From JAQIBY01 sp051747965 (lineage in GTDB: Bacteria; Bacteroidota; Bacteroidia; Bacteroidales; ML635J-15), in the NCBI GenBank assembly GCA_051747965.1, contig JBNJGS010000001.1, forward strand, positions 41,422-105,421: a DNA stretch of 64,000 nt, written 5' to 3'. Under the pieces are notes generated by a model. That model saw only the letters and a program-made list of their open reading frames with translations. It did no database searches and was not told the origin of the DNA. A program made the position numbers and the translations under genes. Below, piece by piece: positions 1 to 8,666 of this stretch. The stretch's first letter is position 1; each line of letters begins with the position of its first letter.

Positions 1-1
1 T

Positions 2-301
2 GACGACGGACTTCCTGATGTATGTTCCAGGCTTGCTGAAAAAGGGATCAGGGTAATTGTGGCCGGACTTGACATGGATTTCAAAGGCAGGCCTTTCGGC
101 CCCATGCCTGCTCTGTTTGCCATTGCCGAAGAGGTTACCAAGGTTCATGCCATTTGCCTCAGGTGCGGAGATCTGGCACAATTCTCCTACCGCAAAGTGC
201 AGTCGCAGGAAAAAGTTCTTCTGGGTGAAACCGATTCTTATGAGCCTTTGTGCAGAAATTGTTACATTGAGGCCATGAAAAATGACAAACAATCAGAATG
301 A
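2..301 (+). CDS. tdk: Thymidine kinase, C-terminal part (cut by window edge)
   Basis: This is the last 99 residues of a type II thymidine kinase, which phosphorylates thymidine to dTMP in the salvage pathway. The open frame runs in from the window edge. The stretch AGLDMDFKGRPFGPMP is the family's lasso/active-site region, and it is followed by AEEVTKVHAIC and two Cys pairs (CLRC and CRNC) that form the structural zinc site. The C-terminus is intact. The stop codon overlaps the start of the next gene (ATGA), so the two are probably translationally coupled. Only the amino-terminal P-loop part lies outside the window. Confidence 0.95.
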   Translation, partial: DDGLPDVCSRLAEKGIRVIVAGLDMDFKGRPFGPMPALFAIAEEVTKVHAICLRCGDLAQFSYRKVQSQEKVLLGETDSYEPLCRNCYIEAMKNDKQSE

Positions 302-2751
302 GATACAGCACCAAATCTGTTCAACATATTTGTCAGGCCGAATTGCATGGTCCCGGAGATATCATCTGCGAACACATTCTTACCGACAGCAGGAGTCTGA
401 TTAATCCAGGTACATGCCTGTTTTTTGCCATCCCCGGTCTTCAGTATGACGGTCATGATTTTATTGATGATCTCTATAAGGCTGGGGTCAGGGCTTTTGT
501 AACAGAAAAGTTGCCCTCACTCCTCCACAAGGATGCAGCTTATCTACACTGCAATGAGGTTGTGGACTGTCTGCAACAGCTGATGGCACATCATCGCTCC
601 AATTTTGTCATACCGGTTGCAGCCATTACCGGAAGCAACGGAAAAACCATTGTTAAAGAGTGGTTCGCACAGATATTATCAAAAGATCGCAAGGTCTGTC
701 GCAGTCCGAAATCCTATAATTCTCAAATCGGAGTACCTTTATCCCTGGCTTTACTTGATGAGTCTGACCAAACCGCTGTGTTTGAGGCCGGCATTTCCAG
801 ACCTGATGAGATGGAGAAGCTGGAAAAAATCATCCGCCCGGATATAGCTTTGCTTACAAATCTGGGGGAAGCCCACCAGGAAAACTTTGAGAGCCCTGAA
901 AATAAACTCAGAGAAAAACTTTGCTTATTTAACAATTGCACTACGGCTATTCTGCCCTTTGATGACCCGAAAATTCCTGAAGTCTGGAAATCACTTTATC
1001 CTGCTTTTCAGGGAAAACTGATAAGCTGGGCTTTTAATAATCCCGAAGCTGAGTTTCAGGTAGCTTGTGATACCGGAAAATCTTCCAGTAAAATTCACAT
1101 TGTATCCGAAAAACTGAGTCTGACATTCGACATTCCCTTTATAGACAGGGCTTCCGGAGAAAATGCTGTCAGCACAGCCCTCTTGCTGCATGCCTGTGGG
1201 CTTGACAAGCAATTCATCGAACAGAACATGCCTGGTTTGCAGCCTGTGGCCATGCGTCTGGAATTAAAACACGGGATTCACGACTGTACCATCATAAACG
1301 ACAGCTACAATGCCGACATCAATGCTTTACGAATCGCCATTGATTTTGCCGAAAGACAAAACAAGCAGGGCATTGTACTCATTCTATCCGATATTCTGGA
1401 ATCAGGTATGGATAAGAATACACTGTACAAAGAGATTGCCAGCCTGATCAATGCCAATGAAAGAATAGAGATGTTTGTTGGTGTGGGACGTGATCTAACG
1501 GACAGTGCTGCATATTTTTCAGATGATGCCAGATTTTTTCCTTCCACACAGGCATTTCTGGATTCAGGCCTTTGGCACTCATTCAGGAATCAAAGCATTT
1601 TGCTTAAAGGTGCGAGGCCATTTCGGTTTGAAAACATCAGCAGTGTACTGGAGCTCAAAGCTCATCAGACTTTGCTTGAAATCAAACTGGAGGCTGTAAC
1701 ACATAACCTTCGCTATTTCAGGAGCCGTCTGAATCCGGGTGTAAAAATGATGGTCATGGTTAAAGCGTTTTCTTATGGCAGTGGTTCGGTAGAGATTGGG
1801 CGTCATTTACAGAACCAGGCGGTTGACTATCTGGGCGTAGCCATTGCCGACGAAGGTGTTGAGCTGAGAAAGGCCGGGGTACACATTCCCATCATTGTCA
1901 TGAACCCGCAGCCCGGTAGTTTTGATTTACTATATGAATACAAATTGGAACCTGAAGTGTACAGCCTTGCTATGCTGCAGTCCCTGACCGCTCATATTCA
2001 CAGGCAGGGAATCCCCTCTCTTGCCATACATCTCAAACTTGATACCGGCATGCACAGGCTGGGTATAGGGGAAGATGAACTATCTGCCTGCCTGGAACAC
2101 CTGAAAAACACGGGAAGTCTGCATGTGAAATCCGCATTTTCACATCTTGCCGGCAGTGATGTGCCTTCCCTGGATGATTTTACAGAAAAGCAGATTGCAT
2201 GCTTTCACCGCATGTATGCAAAACTGCAGGACAGCCTGGGGACAAGTCCGCTGCGGCATATAGCCAACACCAATGGCATCATACGTTTTCCGGGGGCACA
2301 ACTGGATATGGTACGTCTGGGAATCGGCTTGTATGGCATCAGTGCTGAAGAAAATGAACATCTGGAAAAAACAACGGTCTTCAGAACCAAAATCATCAGC
2401 ATCAAACATCTGGAAAAAGGTGAAAGCGTTGGCTACAACAGGGCCGGCATTATCAGCAGGGCATCAGACATTGCGCTTATCCCGGTGGGTTATGCTGATG
2501 GACTCAATCGCAAGCTAGGCAATGGAAAGTGGAAAGTGGAAATCAACAACAGGCTCTACCCCACCATTGGAGATGTGTGCATGGATATGTGCATGCTGGA
2601 CATAACAGGCTCTGACATACGGGAAGGAGATGATGCTATCATTTTTGGCGGCATGCAACAGGTGGAGGATATGGCTGAGCAATTGGAAACCATACCTTAT
2701 GAAATATTAACTGGCATATCTCAACGCGTAAAACGAGTATATTTATTATAG
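298..2751 (+). CDS. murF-alr: Bifunctional UDP-MurNAc-tripeptide:D-Ala-D-Ala ligase / alanine racemase
   Basis: This fusion protein of 817 residues joins two consecutive steps of peptidoglycan precursor synthesis. Residues 1 to about 455 are a MurF-type ligase with the ATP-binding loop TGSNGKT at 111-117, which adds D-Ala-D-Ala to UDP-MurNAc-tripeptide. Residues from about 460 to the end are a PLP-dependent alanine racemase. The Schiff-base lysine is Lys489 in MVKAFSYG, the second catalytic base is Tyr713 in GYNRAG, and IGDVCMDM is the conserved racemase motif. The frame is continuous with no stop between the domains. Such fusions are known in Bacteroidota, so this is not an assembly artefact. 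It overlaps tdk by four bases and is followed after six bases by a glycosyltransferase. Confidence 0.95.
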   Translation: MRYSTKSVQHICQAELHGPGDIICEHILTDSRSLINPGTCLFFAIPGLQYDGHDFIDDLYKAGVRAFVTEKLPSLLHKDAAYLHCNEVVDCLQQLMAHHRSNFVIPVAAITGSNGKTIVKEWFAQILSKDRKVCRSPKSYNSQIGVPLSLALLDESDQTAVFEAGISRPDEMEKLEKIIRPDIALLTNLGEAHQENFESPENKLREKLCLFNNCTTAILPFDDPKIPEVWKSLYPAFQGKLISWAFNNPEAEFQVACDTGKSSSKIHIVSEKLSLTFDIPFIDRASGENAVSTALLLHACGLDKQFIEQNMPGLQPVAMRLELKHGIHDCTIINDSYNADINALRIAIDFAERQNKQGIVLILSDILESGMDKNTLYKEIASLINANERIEMFVGVGRDLTDSAAYFSDDARFFPSTQAFLDSGLWHSFRNQSILLKGARPFRFENISSVLELKAHQTLLEIKLEAVTHNLRYFRSRLNPGVKMMVMVKAFSYGSGSVEIGRHLQNQAVDYLGVAIADEGVELRKAGVHIPIIVMNPQPGSFDLLYEYKLEPEVYSLAMLQSLTAHIHRQGIPSLAIHLKLDTGMHRLGIGEDELSACLEHLKNTGSLHVKSAFSHLAGSDVPSLDDFTEKQIACFHRMYAKLQDSLGTSPLRHIANTNGIIRFPGAQLDMVRLGIGLYGISAEENEHLEKTTVFRTKIISIKHLEKGESVGYNRAGIISRASDIALIPVGYADGLNRKLGNGKWKVEINNRLYPTIGDVCMDMCMLDITGSDIREGDDAIIFGGMQQVEDMAEQLETIPYEILTGISQRVKRVYLL

Positions 2752-2757
2752 AGTACT

Positions 2758-3531
2758 ATGGAAGTCAAACTATCAGTTGTAGTCATAACTTATAACGAAT
2801 CAAAAAACATCGGGCGTTGTCTTGAATCCGTGCGTAATATTGCTGATGAAATGCTTGTGGTGGATTCTTATTCACAGGATGACACAGTGGCCATTGCCGG
2901 ATCATACGGTGCAAAAGTTGTTGAGCACACATTTCACGGTCATATCGAACAAAAGAATTTCGCCATTACGCAGGCAAAATATCCGCACATTCTTTCCCTG
3001 GATGCAGACGAGGCACTGTCAGATGCTTTACAAAAGAAGATTGCAGATATCAAGCAAAACTGGGAGTACGACGGATACAGTTTCAACCGTCTGACCAACT
3101 ACTGCGGACGCTGGATCAGACACGGCGGCTGGTATCCGGATATCAAAACCAGACTGGTTGACAGCAGGCTGGGCTCCTGGCAGGGAAACAATCCACATGA
3201 TAAATATGTATTAAAAAAAGGAAGCAGCCTTTATCATGTAGATGAAGACATCCTGCATTACTCATATTATACCGTATCCGAACATCTGAAGCAAATCGAT
3301 TATTTTTCAGGCATTAAGGCAGATGTACTGTACAAAAAAGGCATAAAACCCAATAGAATAAAGCTTTATTTTGCTTCCGGATTCAAATTTTTCTCGGGAT
3401 ATTTTCTGAAAGGCGGCTTTCTTGATGGTTATGAAGGCTATATGATCGCCAGATTAAGTGCGGCTTCCACACTACTTAAGTACTACAAACTACGCAAAGC
3501 ACATTCTGATAATGATATGGAGAAAAATTAG
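2758..3531 (+). CDS. Family 2 glycosyltransferase, WaaE/KdtX-like
   Basis: This GT-A fold glycosyltransferase has 257 residues. It opens with LSVVVITYNESKNIGRCLESV, the nucleotide-sugar binding strand of GT2 enzymes, and has the metal-binding DxD-type motif DADE at residues 82-85. GGWYPDIKTRLV and the following Asn/His-rich segment match the lipopolysaccharide core glucosyltransferase WaaE group. A basic, aromatic C-terminal third could lie on the membrane. The likely role is adding a hexose to lipid A core or a related surface glycan on the cytoplasmic face. It sits six bases after murF-alr, so it is probably co-transcribed with cell-envelope genes. The exact acceptor cannot be told from sequence. 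Confidence 0.85.
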   Translation: MEVKLSVVVITYNESKNIGRCLESVRNIADEMLVVDSYSQDDTVAIAGSYGAKVVEHTFHGHIEQKNFAITQAKYPHILSLDADEALSDALQKKIADIKQNWEYDGYSFNRLTNYCGRWIRHGGWYPDIKTRLVDSRLGSWQGNNPHDKYVLKKGSSLYHVDEDILHYSYYTVSEHLKQIDYFSGIKADVLYKKGIKPNRIKLYFASGFKFFSGYFLKGGFLDGYEGYMIARLSAASTLLKYYKLRKAHSDNDMEKN

Positions 3532-3550
3532 ACTCATAAATTAAATTTAA

Positions 3551-3582
3551 TTTCGTTTTTCCAAATACAAAGCCTATATTTG
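3551..3582 (+). promoter_or_regulatory. Bacteroidota-type promoter of the type A secreted protein
   Basis: TATATTTG at 3575-3582 is an exact match to the Bacteroidota -7 box TAnnTTTG. TTCG at 3552-3555 lies 19 bases upstream, where a TTTG-like -33 element is expected. A start of transcription near 3589 would leave a leader of about 33 bases before the ATG at 3622. Confidence 0.6.
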
Positions 3583-3621
3583 TACTTAATCAAAATGAAT
3601 GTTTAATTAAAAATTGATATT

Positions 3622-5568
3622 ATGAAAAAGTTTACATTGATCGCTGCTTTTGTGGTCATGGCATCCTTCACCTTTGCACAGGTAGTTGGCGTACATGCAC
3701 CGACAAAAAACAAAGCACAAAAAACAGAACAAATTTCCATCAAAGGTGAGCCCGAGGCAGCCTGGGAAGTTACATTTGAAGAAGATCCTGTTGTATGGAC
3801 TATTGCTCACGATGAAGGTGAAGCAGACTGGGCTGTAACAGACTCTATCACCACCGGCGAAATACTTGAAAACGGCCCGGATTTTACTGATGAGACTTTA
3901 CCAGAAGGTGCCCTGGCATCTGCTATGTGGGTTTATTGCGGCCGCCAATCTGTAGGTGACTATTCAGAATCAGGCAACAACTTTGCTTACATTGATGGTA
4001 TTTCCGACCTTCTCTCCGGTACAGAGGAAATCAAAAATGCATGGATTCAGTTTGACAGCATTGACCTTTCAACTGTTGACAATCCCAAACTTACTTTTTA
4101 TCAGAACTATAAAGCTCTGAACTCTGCATTTTCCTACCTGGACATCAGCCTTGACGGTGGTGCAACCTGGACAGAGTCTATCGAACTGAATGAGGGTGTA
4201 GAAGGAAATACTTTTGGTGATGATTATTACCAGATTATTCTTACTAATTACATCAGCAACGAAGCCAACGTTTCACTGCGTTTCCGCTGGCAGACAACTG
4301 AAGCTGCTATCGGTGGTTATGGTTACGGATGGGAAATTGACGACCTCAAAATCGTTGATAACCCCGATGTTGACATGAAACTTGTTGATGCACGTATGAA
4401 CTTCTTTGAGTATGTAGATTACACAGATCCTGCTAACAGTAGCTATTATCACATCTCATCTCATTATGGTTCAATCCCTGCCGCACAGTTTGCCAATGAT
4501 ATGGCCGCAATGTTATGGAATGCTGAAGTTGAAAACAATGGTAACCTTGACAATGCACCTGAATTTAATGTACAGGTATTTGATCCCTCCGGAGCTGAAA
4601 TCTACAACGAAACAGCAACCGGCAACACTCTTTCTGTTACCCAGAAAGATACAATCGACCTGCTTACACCTGAATTCTCCATGACAGATCCTGCTCTTGG
4701 TGAATATACAGTGGTATATAATATTGACATTGCAGATGATGCAAATCCTGAGAACAACATTGACACAACTTATTTCAATGTAACCGATACCACATTTGCA
4801 CGTGATCTTGGCAACCCTGTTTCTTCTACAGGCCCAAGCCGCTGGATTGACGGCGGAGTTGATACTGACATGATTGGTACTGATTATCTGTACCTCCATG
4901 AAGCAGAAATCCACTCAATGACAGTGTTTATCGGAGCTGATACTGATCCCGGCACCGGCTTTGTTGCTCACCTGATGGAGTTTGATGAAGACACAGAAGA
5001 ATGGGTTGACATTGTAACCAGCCCGCTCGTAACTCTGGAAGAAGGAGATATCGGCGACTGGATGGAATTTGAATTCCCCGTTTCTGTACCCATTATCCCA
5101 GATCCTGAAACTGGTTATAATGTAAAAGCAGCTCTGGAATTTTACTACAACGATACGGACAACGAACTGACTGTAGGTTATGATCCCTCTGTGCCCGTAA
5201 GTCCATGGGGTACTACATGGTACATGAATGAAGGTTCTAACGCCGGTGAATGGTACACAATCACCAACTGGTCACGTGGTGGACTGGCAATACGCCTGAA
5301 CTATGATCTGGATTCGGACGCTGTCAACGAACTCAACACTGATAATCTCAGTATCTATCCCAACCCGTCCAACGGTATTGTCAGAATTGACAATGTTGAA
5401 GGTAACGATGTTGAAGTTTTCAACCTGGTAGGTCAGCGTATCTATTCTGTTGAAAATGCAGAGCAAAATGTAAGCCTCAACCTGAGCAATCAGCCTGAAG
5501 GTACTTACCTTGTTCGCATCAGTGGAACCAACGGTACCAAAACTCAGAAAATCAGCCTGATTAAATAA
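3622..5568 (+). CDS. Secreted protein with T9SS type A sorting domain
   Basis: This protein of 648 residues is exported to the cell surface or outside. It has a Sec signal peptide (MKKFTLIAAFVVMASFTFAQ). At about residues 120-250 there is a MAM/jelly-roll-like region, with AWIQFDSIDLS, LDISLDGGATW and GYGWEIDDLKI resembling 'choice-of-anchor' modules. The last 75 or so residues are a Por-type A sorting domain, with LSIYPNPSNG, VEVFNLVGQRI and GTYLVRISG and a basic end, which directs export through T9SS. The composition is very acidic and poor in cysteine. No catalytic motif is visible, so I do not assign an activity. It has its own promoter and a strong terminator, so it is probably monocistronic. 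Confidence 0.85.
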   Translation: MKKFTLIAAFVVMASFTFAQVVGVHAPTKNKAQKTEQISIKGEPEAAWEVTFEEDPVVWTIAHDEGEADWAVTDSITTGEILENGPDFTDETLPEGALASAMWVYCGRQSVGDYSESGNNFAYIDGISDLLSGTEEIKNAWIQFDSIDLSTVDNPKLTFYQNYKALNSAFSYLDISLDGGATWTESIELNEGVEGNTFGDDYYQIILTNYISNEANVSLRFRWQTTEAAIGGYGYGWEIDDLKIVDNPDVDMKLVDARMNFFEYVDYTDPANSSYYHISSHYGSIPAAQFANDMAAMLWNAEVENNGNLDNAPEFNVQVFDPSGAEIYNETATGNTLSVTQKDTIDLLTPEFSMTDPALGEYTVVYNIDIADDANPENNIDTTYFNVTDTTFARDLGNPVSSTGPSRWIDGGVDTDMIGTDYLYLHEAEIHSMTVFIGADTDPGTGFVAHLMEFDEDTEEWVDIVTSPLVTLEEGDIGDWMEFEFPVSVPIIPDPETGYNVKAALEFYYNDTDNELTVGYDPSVPVSPWGTTWYMNEGSNAGEWYTITNWSRGGLAIRLNYDLDSDAVNELNTDNLSIYPNPSNGIVRIDNVEGNDVEVFNLVGQRIYSVENAEQNVSLNLSNQPEGTYLVRISGTNGTKTQKISLIK

Positions 5569-5591
5569 TCAGCGCTATTTGATAAAATCAA

Positions 5592-5622
5592 AAGGCTGTC
5601 CAATTTTGGGCAGCCTTTTTTT
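5592..5622 (+). terminator. Rho-independent terminator
   Basis: AAGGCTGTCC pairs with GGGCAGCCTT around a six-base loop and is followed by a run of T. It lies 24 bases after the type A secreted protein. Confidence 0.9.
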
Positions 5623-5690
5623 TGATGATACTATTGTATTTCCAGGCAGTTTCTATCAGCAGGCAGGTCACAAAAGACACAGCTTTGCGC

Positions 5691-5722
5691 ATAAAAAAAG
5701 CCCGGCATTTTATTGCCAGGCT
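5691..5722 (-). terminator. Rho-independent terminator of the long minus-strand run
   Basis: Read on the minus strand, AGCCTGGCA pairs with TGCCGGGCT around ATAAAA and is followed by seven T. It lies just downstream of ugd and would end the run that begins near 16.3 kb. Confidence 0.9.
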
Positions 5723-5746
5723 ATCTTGATTGATATTGTTTGAACT

Positions 5747-7066
5747 TTACTTGCCTGTACGGCGGCCGATACCATAATAATCATAACCACGGTCGAGCAA
5801 TTCCTTTGGGTCGTATATATTACGTCCGTCAAAAATCACTTTACCTTTCATGGCATCCAGGCGTGTATAATCAAGCACACGGAATTCTGTCCATTCTGTT
5901 ACCAGCAAAAGCCCATCGGCATCATTTACAGCATCGTAGGCGCGGTCAACATACCCGATTTTATCACCCACACGGCGTTTACACTCATCCATAGCCACAG
6001 GGTCATAGCCAACAATGGTAGCACCGGCTTTTGTAAACATATCAATGAGGGTGAGTGCCGGAGCCTCTCTCATATCATCAGTATTGGGTTTAAAGGAAAG
6101 CCCCCACATGGCAAATTTCTTACCTTTCAGGTCACCATAGTATGCTTTGGCCTTATGGAAAAGGGTTTCTTTTTGTCTGTCATTCACCGCTTCCACGGAT
6201 TTCAGAATATCCAGGCTGTAATCATTCTGATCTGCAGTTTTGATCACTGCTTTCACATCTTTGGGAAAACAGGAACCGCCATAACCTGTTCCGGCATAAA
6301 TAAAATATTTACCAATCCGGCGGTCTGAACCAATGCCTCTTCGAACAGAATTGATATCGGCGCCAACTTTTTCACAGAAGTTTGCCATATCATTCATGAA
6401 ACTGATTTTTGTTGCCAGCATTGCATTGGCAGCATATTTTGTAAGCTCTGCAGAAGGAATATCCATAAATATTACCGGGTGACCGTTCAGCACAAAAGGC
6501 TTATAAAGGCGGTTCATGGTTTCTTCGGCCCGTTTGGAATCAGTACCCACAACAATTCTGTCGGGATGCATGGCATCATTGATGGCATCGCCCTCTTTAA
6601 GGAATTCAGGGTTGGAGGCCACATCAAAAGGAATATCAGCACCACGTTTGTCAAGCTCTTCTTTTACAGCTTTACGCACCTTTTCGGCCGTACCAATGGG
6701 CACTGTACTTTTTGTGATAATCAGGAGATAATCCTGCATGTTATGACCAGCTTCACGTGCCACATCCAAAACATACTGAAGATCTGCGCTTCCATCTTCA
6801 TCAGGCGGTGTGCCCACGGCAATAAACAAAGCCTCTGCATCTTTTATCCCATCTTTCAGACTGGTGGTAAACGTGAGTCTGTTTTTCTCAACATTGCGTT
6901 TTACCATGGTTTCCAGTCCGGGTTCCCAGATCGGAATAATGCCATTGTTTAAATTTTCAATTTTCTCTTTGTTGTTATCCACACAGGCAACATTCACTCC
7001 GACTTCTGAGAAACATGTTCCTGAAACCAGACCGACATAACCGGTACCTACCATTGTAATTTTCAT
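5747..7066 (-). CDS. ugd: UDP-glucose 6-dehydrogenase
   Basis: This cytosolic enzyme of 439 residues oxidises UDP-glucose to UDP-glucuronate with two NAD+, supplying uronic acids for surface polysaccharide. The N-terminus MKITMVGTGYVGLVSG is the Rossmann NAD site. GYGGSCFPKD carries the catalytic Cys266, and FKPNTDDMREAP is the conserved UDP-sugar-binding region of the C-terminal domain. Length and domain order are normal. It is the last gene of the minus-strand run, 34 bases after the RibF-like gene, with no clear promoter of its own. It has no obvious functional link to the hydrogenase genes upstream except that it uses NAD+. Confidence 0.95.
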   Translation of the reverse strand: MKITMVGTGYVGLVSGTCFSEVGVNVACVDNNKEKIENLNNGIIPIWEPGLETMVKRNVEKNRLTFTTSLKDGIKDAEALFIAVGTPPDEDGSADLQYVLDVAREAGHNMQDYLLIITKSTVPIGTAEKVRKAVKEELDKRGADIPFDVASNPEFLKEGDAINDAMHPDRIVVGTDSKRAEETMNRLYKPFVLNGHPVIFMDIPSAELTKYAANAMLATKISFMNDMANFCEKVGADINSVRRGIGSDRRIGKYFIYAGTGYGGSCFPKDVKAVIKTADQNDYSLDILKSVEAVNDRQKETLFHKAKAYYGDLKGKKFAMWGLSFKPNTDDMREAPALTLIDMFTKAGATIVGYDPVAMDECKRRVGDKIGYVDRAYDAVNDADGLLLVTEWTEFRVLDYTRLDAMKGKVIFDGRNIYDPKELLDRGYDYYGIGRRTGK

Positions 7067-7100
7067 ATGCTTCAGTTTAATCTGTAAATAAAATATAAAA

Positions 7101-8006
7101 TTAAAAAATCAGTTCATTTATTGCATGTATATCTCCAGAGATATTTTCATTTATGCTATCGATATTATCAGATGTCCGGATTCTCTTCTGAAAAGCCAGG
7201 GTATAGATTTCTCCATGATTGAGCGTTTTGTCTTCATCCAGAGATAAAAGATACAGATGCGGCCGATTCTCTTCCCGGCTAACCACAGCCATTGCCCGGC
7301 AATTATTTTCCATGACACTTACAGCATAGGTGCCGTCCGGAGGGATGAGTTTCTCTTCTTCCTCCATTTCAACTGCATGAAAACCCTGCTTTTTTTTCAA
7401 GGGACTGATGTCAGCCTTACCTGTTTTACCCATGACAAGATAAAAATGATCCAGATATGCATTGGCCCGTTGTATATGACCCTCTGCCAGGGCTTTTCGG
7501 ATACGTGTTGAACTCACAGCTTCATTTTCGATATCCTGCATGGGTATTTCTTCCACCATAAAATTCTTCGTTTTACTCAATTCATGCAAATAATCAAAAT
7601 TCCCTTCGCGATTATGACCAAAGTAATGATTGAACCCAACGATAATAATTTTTGCATTCAGTTTTCCAAGAAGTATATCGTTGACAAATTGTTGTGATGT
7701 TGTTTGTGAAAAAGACAGGGTAAACGGGATAATAAAGAGATGATCGATTCCTGTGTTTTCCAGGAGATATTTTTTTTCCCGTTGGGTATTGATAAGTTTC
7801 AGATCAGCCATTTTATCAGGGAAAAGCACTTTACGCGGATGCGGGTGAAATGTAATCAGAACAGATTCGCCTCTGACCTGTCTGGCTAGTTGATTCAGTC
7901 TGTTCAGAATTGTTTTGTGTCCAATATGAACTCCGTCAAAGGTACCGGTGGTAACAACCGGATTTTTTATTGTGCCAATATCTTCAAAATCTGTATGTAT
8001 CTTCAT
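7101..8006 (-). CDS. ribF: RibF-like FAD synthetase with a degenerate riboflavin kinase domain
   Basis: The protein has 301 residues. The N-terminal nucleotidyltransferase domain is intact, with GTFDGVHIGH (HIGH at 27-30) and SSTRIRKAL at 165-173, so it should adenylate FMN to FAD. The C-terminal region, from about residue 188, has the length and position of the flavokinase domain (LVMGKTGKADI, then GTYAVSVMENN). However, it lacks the family's GRxLGFPTAN loop that binds Mg-ATP and riboflavin; the sequence there is SPLKKKQGFHAVE. I infer loss of riboflavin kinase activity, with FAD synthesis retained or altered. It lies 28 bases after rex in an operon encoding an FMN protein (NuoF-like). A second, normal RibF elsewhere in the genome would be expected. 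Confidence 0.85.
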   Translation of the reverse strand: MKIHTDFEDIGTIKNPVVTTGTFDGVHIGHKTILNRLNQLARQVRGESVLITFHPHPRKVLFPDKMADLKLINTQREKKYLLENTGIDHLFIIPFTLSFSQTTSQQFVNDILLGKLNAKIIIVGFNHYFGHNREGNFDYLHELSKTKNFMVEEIPMQDIENEAVSSTRIRKALAEGHIQRANAYLDHFYLVMGKTGKADISPLKKKQGFHAVEMEEEEKLIPPDGTYAVSVMENNCRAMAVVSREENRPHLYLLSLDEDKTLNHGEIYTLAFQKRIRTSDNIDSINENISGDIHAINELIF

Positions 8007-8034
8007 AAATCAAAAAATCAGATAATCGGCAAAA

Positions 8035-8655
8035 CTAATCATTGTGATTGACAAAATAAGCAACTTTTTCCATGCTGGTCACCATATCATAATCCTCCAC
8101 ATAAATATGGTCGGGGATGCTAAGCGGAACAGATGTAAAATTCAGTATTCCCTTGATATTGTTTACCACGAGCTGATCGGCTACTTCCTGTGCATGTTCC
8201 GGTGACAATGTCATGATGGCAATGGAAATATCAAGTTCTTTGATCTTTTCTCCAAGTTGGTTGATATGATAGCACCGCACATTGGAGATTACCCTGTTGA
8301 TCTTTTGTTCATCCACATCAAAAGCAGCGGCAATATCAAGTTTGGTGCGTTTGCCGTTAAAGTAGCTGGTGATGGCTTTGCCGAGGTTTCCCATTCCTAT
8401 GATTGCTGTATTGATCTTTTTGTTGCCGTCAAGGATTTCGCCAATGCGCTGAATCAGGTCTTCAATAACATAACCTTTTCGTTGAGTTCCTGAATATCCG
8501 ATAAGCATGATGTCCCGCCTTACCTGTACCGGTGTAAGGTGCAACTGACTGGCAAGTTCATGCGAGTAAATATGTTCCTTGCCCTTGTCCAGGTTGCTAT
8601 AGAGAATGCGTCTGTACTGGCTTAGCCTTTCAACGGATTTTGGTGGTAAATTCAT
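8035..8655 (-). CDS. rex: Redox-sensing transcriptional repressor Rex
   Basis: Rex, with 206 residues, senses the NADH/NAD+ ratio and leaves its operator when NADH rises. The winged-helix domain comprises residues 1-80, with recognition region LTPVQVRRDIMLIGYSG around 40-56. The Rossmann domain follows with the dinucleotide motif GMGNLG at 87-92. Length and order are typical of the family. It ends a block of hydrogenase-like and signalling genes, 11 bases after the receiver-kinase hybrid. A near-consensus Rex site stands upstream of the first gene of the run (16311-16328), so the operon probably controls itself. Confidence 0.95.
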   Translation of the reverse strand: MNLPPKSVERLSQYRRILYSNLDKGKEHIYSHELASQLHLTPVQVRRDIMLIGYSGTQRKGYVIEDLIQRIGEILDGNKKINTAIIGMGNLGKAITSYFNGKRTKLDIAAAFDVDEQKINRVISNVRCYHINQLGEKIKELDISIAIMTLSPEHAQEVADQLVVNNIKGILNFTSVPLSIPDHIYVEDYDMVTSMEKVAYFVNHND

Positions 8656-8666
8656 GGTTTCTCAAT

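Noticed and set aside
298..2751. murF-alr as a misassembly of two genes
   Set aside because: The frame is continuous with a coherent linker, and the same fusion is known in Bacteroidota.
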